6,529 nucleotides of DNA. Origin: Candidatus Heimdallarchaeota archaeon (GTDB lineage: Archaea > Asgardarchaeota > Heimdallarchaeia > Hodarchaeales > S146-22). The DNA lies in contig WAPZ01000772.1 in the NCBI GenBank assembly GCA_015520535.1, forward strand, positions 1 to 6,529, given 5' to 3'. A model generated the notes under the pieces. That model worked only from the letters and a program-made list of their open reading frames with translations. It ran no database searches and was not told the DNA's origin. This document shows positions 4,831 through 6,529 of this stretch, piece by piece; position 1 is the first letter of the stretch; each line of letters opens with the position of its first letter. The position numbers were made by a program, and so were the translations under genes.

Positions 4831-6529
4831 GAGGATTCTTTTTTTTAATCACCGGAATTGTCATTTTTTACTATATGATAATGTCTTGCGCCAGCCCCCA
4901 GGCTCTTACAGGCGGGCCCAAGGATTCAATTCCACCAATTATGATCAACTCAATCCCATTCAACAAGAGCACAAATTTTAAAGGTAATACCATTGTTCTT
5001 GAATACAACGAAAGAATTCAGGTTAAAAAGATCAAAGAACAGCTTATCATAACCCCACGAATAGATTTTAAATATGATTATTTCATCAAAAAAAATATTT
5101 TAAAAATAACTTTTGACGGGGAATTCAAAGACAGTACGACTTATACTCTTAATTTCCGTGAATCTATCCAGGATATAACTGAAGGAAACCCCACTAAAGA
5201 CAATAAATTTACATTTAGCACTGGAAATTTTATTGACTCTCTTTCTGTCTCCGGCATTGTAAAAAAACTTCTTACTAACGACACGCTTGAAAACATTCTT
5301 GTTGGCCTTTACAGGGTTGATGATACAGTGACAATTTTCAACGGATCTCCATACTACTTCACCGAAACTGACGAGGACGGACAATATCTCATTGAGAATA
5401 TAAAAAACGGGCGATATTTTTTATACGCGTTCAATGATGCAAATAAAAATCTAAAATTAGAAACCAAAGATGAGGCTTACGGCTTTATTAAGGATACCTT
5501 GTTGCTTGATACAGCTAATCTCTCTTTTGATATTTATCTGATTAATCTTGACCTCAATCCTTTCAAGATTAATTCGGCCACAACATCAGGTAAATATTTC
5601 GATGTGAATTTTAACAAGTATATCACTGATTTTTCATTATTTCCTATTGACTTCAATAAACAATTGTATGCCAACAGAGCTAAGGAAAATAAATCCATCC
5701 GCTTTTACAATACATTTGAAAACGAGATCGATAGCATCGGTGTGTCGATTACTGCCTATGATTCCCTTAACACAGAAATTTCAGATACGGTTTTTGTTAA
5801 ATTTATCTACAGCAAAAGAAAAACCGAGCCGTTTAAGTTTGAGGTAAAACCACCTGACAAATCTGAAATTGAGCCTGACATTGAAGTTTTGATTAATTTT
5901 AATAAGCCTGTCATTGCCTATAATACAGACAGTCTTTTTTTCCGCTACGACAACACACTTGTAACTCCTGTGCCCGACTCTATTTTTCATTTTAACAAAT
6001 ATTATGATGAGCTTTCATTTTCTGCCTCTATTGACAAAGTACTCATAGACACACTGAAGGCTAAAGCTTCAAGATTGTTACAGCACCGAAAGGATTCCAT
6101 AGCAAAAGTAAAGACAGGGCAAGAAAATATGCTACCCAAAAAACAACAAGCAGCCGACAAAAAGAAAGAGAAAAAATCTATTCAACCCAAAGGGCTTCAA
6201 TTATATGTTGGATCAGGAGCATTTTATTCTGCAGATAAAGACACCAGCGAAGCAAAAGCCGTCGGTTACAGATTTCTAAAACCCGAAGACTTTGGGACGC
6301 AAGAAATGACTATTGATACTGATTACAAAAGTTTTATTGTGCAGCTCGTCACTAAGGATTTTACAATATTTAGGGAAGTGAAAAATGAAAAATCCTTTGT
6401 TTTCAAAAACATTCCACCCGGAGAATATAAAATAAGAGTATTGATCGACGCGAACAATGACGGAAAATGGCATCCCGGAAATATGCTTGAATTCATAGAA
6501 CCAGAACCTGTATATATTTATCCTCAAAC
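4827..6529 (+). CDS. Lipoprotein with N-terminal Ig-like (Big_5) domain, 3' truncated
   Basis: The frame is open from the ATG at 4827, overlapping the methyltransferase stop (ATGA), to the right edge: 567 codons with no stop. The N-terminus is a lipoprotein signal: R2, a hydrophobic stretch at residues 4-19, then I-M-S-C21 as lipobox. The mature start 'CASPQALTGGPKDSIPP' is characteristic of Bacteroidota Ig-like domain lipoproteins. Residues about 31-131 fit a Big_5 domain ending in 'FTFSTG'. A transthyretin-like beta segment follows (V141 to about 220, with 'DEDGQYLIENIKNGRYFLYAFNDANKN'). A Lys-rich linker lies near residues 431-458. The last domain includes 'NIPPGEYKIRVLIDANNDGKWHPGN' with D541, N543, D545 in a calcium-loop-like pattern. 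By comparison with the family probably only a few dozen residues are missing. No acidic export signal follows C21, so an outer-membrane, periplasm-facing location is inferred. Function is unknown. Confidence 0.87.
   Translation, partial: MRGFFFLITGIVIFYYMIMSCASPQALTGGPKDSIPPIMINSIPFNKSTNFKGNTIVLEYNERIQVKKIKEQLIITPRIDFKYDYFIKKNILKITFDGEFKDSTTYTLNFRESIQDITEGNPTKDNKFTFSTGNFIDSLSVSGIVKKLLTNDTLENILVGLYRVDDTVTIFNGSPYYFTETDEDGQYLIENIKNGRYFLYAFNDANKNLKLETKDEAYGFIKDTLLLDTANLSFDIYLINLDLNPFKINSATTSGKYFDVNFNKYITDFSLFPIDFNKQLYANRAKENKSIRFYNTFENEIDSIGVSITAYDSLNTEISDTVFVKFIYSKRKTEPFKFEVKPPDKSEIEPDIEVLINFNKPVIAYNTDSLFFRYDNTLVTPVPDSIFHFNKYYDELSFSASIDKVLIDTLKAKASRLLQHRKDSIAKVKTGQENMLPKKQQAADKKKEKKSIQPKGLQLYVGSGAFYSADKDTSEAKAVGYRFLKPEDFGTQEMTIDTDYKSFIVQLVTKDFTIFREVKNEKSFVFKNIPPGEYKIRVLIDANNDGKWHPGNMLEFIEPEPVYIYPQ

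Noticed and set aside
5100..5384. 94-codon minus-strand open frame (with similar ones at 5781-5990 and 6276-6527)
   Set aside because: All are antisense to the continuous lipoprotein frame from 4827, show no family motif, and have compositions typical of reverse-complement reading.

Overview
The window reads as ordinary chromosome of a Bacteroidota (Bacteroidetes) bacterium. The clues are the AT-rich composition, the near absence of strong Shine-Dalgarno sequences, a DUF4175-type coiled-coil protein, a YbeY with the 'HGVLHLLGFND' form of the metal motif, and a lipoprotein beginning 'CASPQALTGGPKD.IPP', which is typical of the Ig-like (Big_5) lipoproteins of this phylum. Nothing in the sequence fixes the order or genus. 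No mobile element, phage gene, CRISPR array, tRNA or rRNA is visible.

Layout: six genes, all on the + strand and packed almost without gaps. (1) 1-1179 is the C-terminal part of a DUF4175-like, Met/Gln/Lys/Glu-rich coiled-coil protein, cut by the left edge. (2) 1184-1585 is a small RsbW/SpoIIAB-type ATP-binding (GHKL) protein. (3) 1586-2008 is ybeY, starting on the base after the previous stop codon and in the same frame. (4) 2088-3950 is mnmG (gidA). (5) 3952-4830 is a class I SAM methyltransferase with an N-terminal four-cysteine zinc ribbon. (6) 4827 to the right edge is a lipoprotein with an Ig-like domain, overlapping the methyltransferase by ATGA and lacking only its extreme C-terminus.

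The only intergenic stretch longer than 4 bases is 2009-2087, between ybeY and mnmG. It holds two parS-like palindromes. One, at 2056-2071, is a perfect 16-bp palindrome with the GTTCCACGTGGAAC core of chromosomal ParB sites. The other, at 2021-2036, differs from it at two positions. The two centres are 35 bp apart. This suggests that a ParB nucleation site sits in the mnmG leader, and that the window lies in the ParABS/centromere part of the chromosome, which in many bacteria is near oriC. This is the most interesting non-coding signal here.

How the genes fit together: ybeY (16S rRNA 3'-end maturation and ribosome quality control) and mnmG (tRNA wobble-uridine modification) are both translation genes. 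The ATP-binding protein suggests partner-switching regulation, but no sigma factor, STAS protein or PP2C phosphatase is present. The methyltransferase and lipoprotein are probably translationally coupled to each other; their substrate and role cannot be read from the sequence. The window is mostly housekeeping. I do not see a clearly new biological system, but the parS pair and several lineage-type changes are worth checking.
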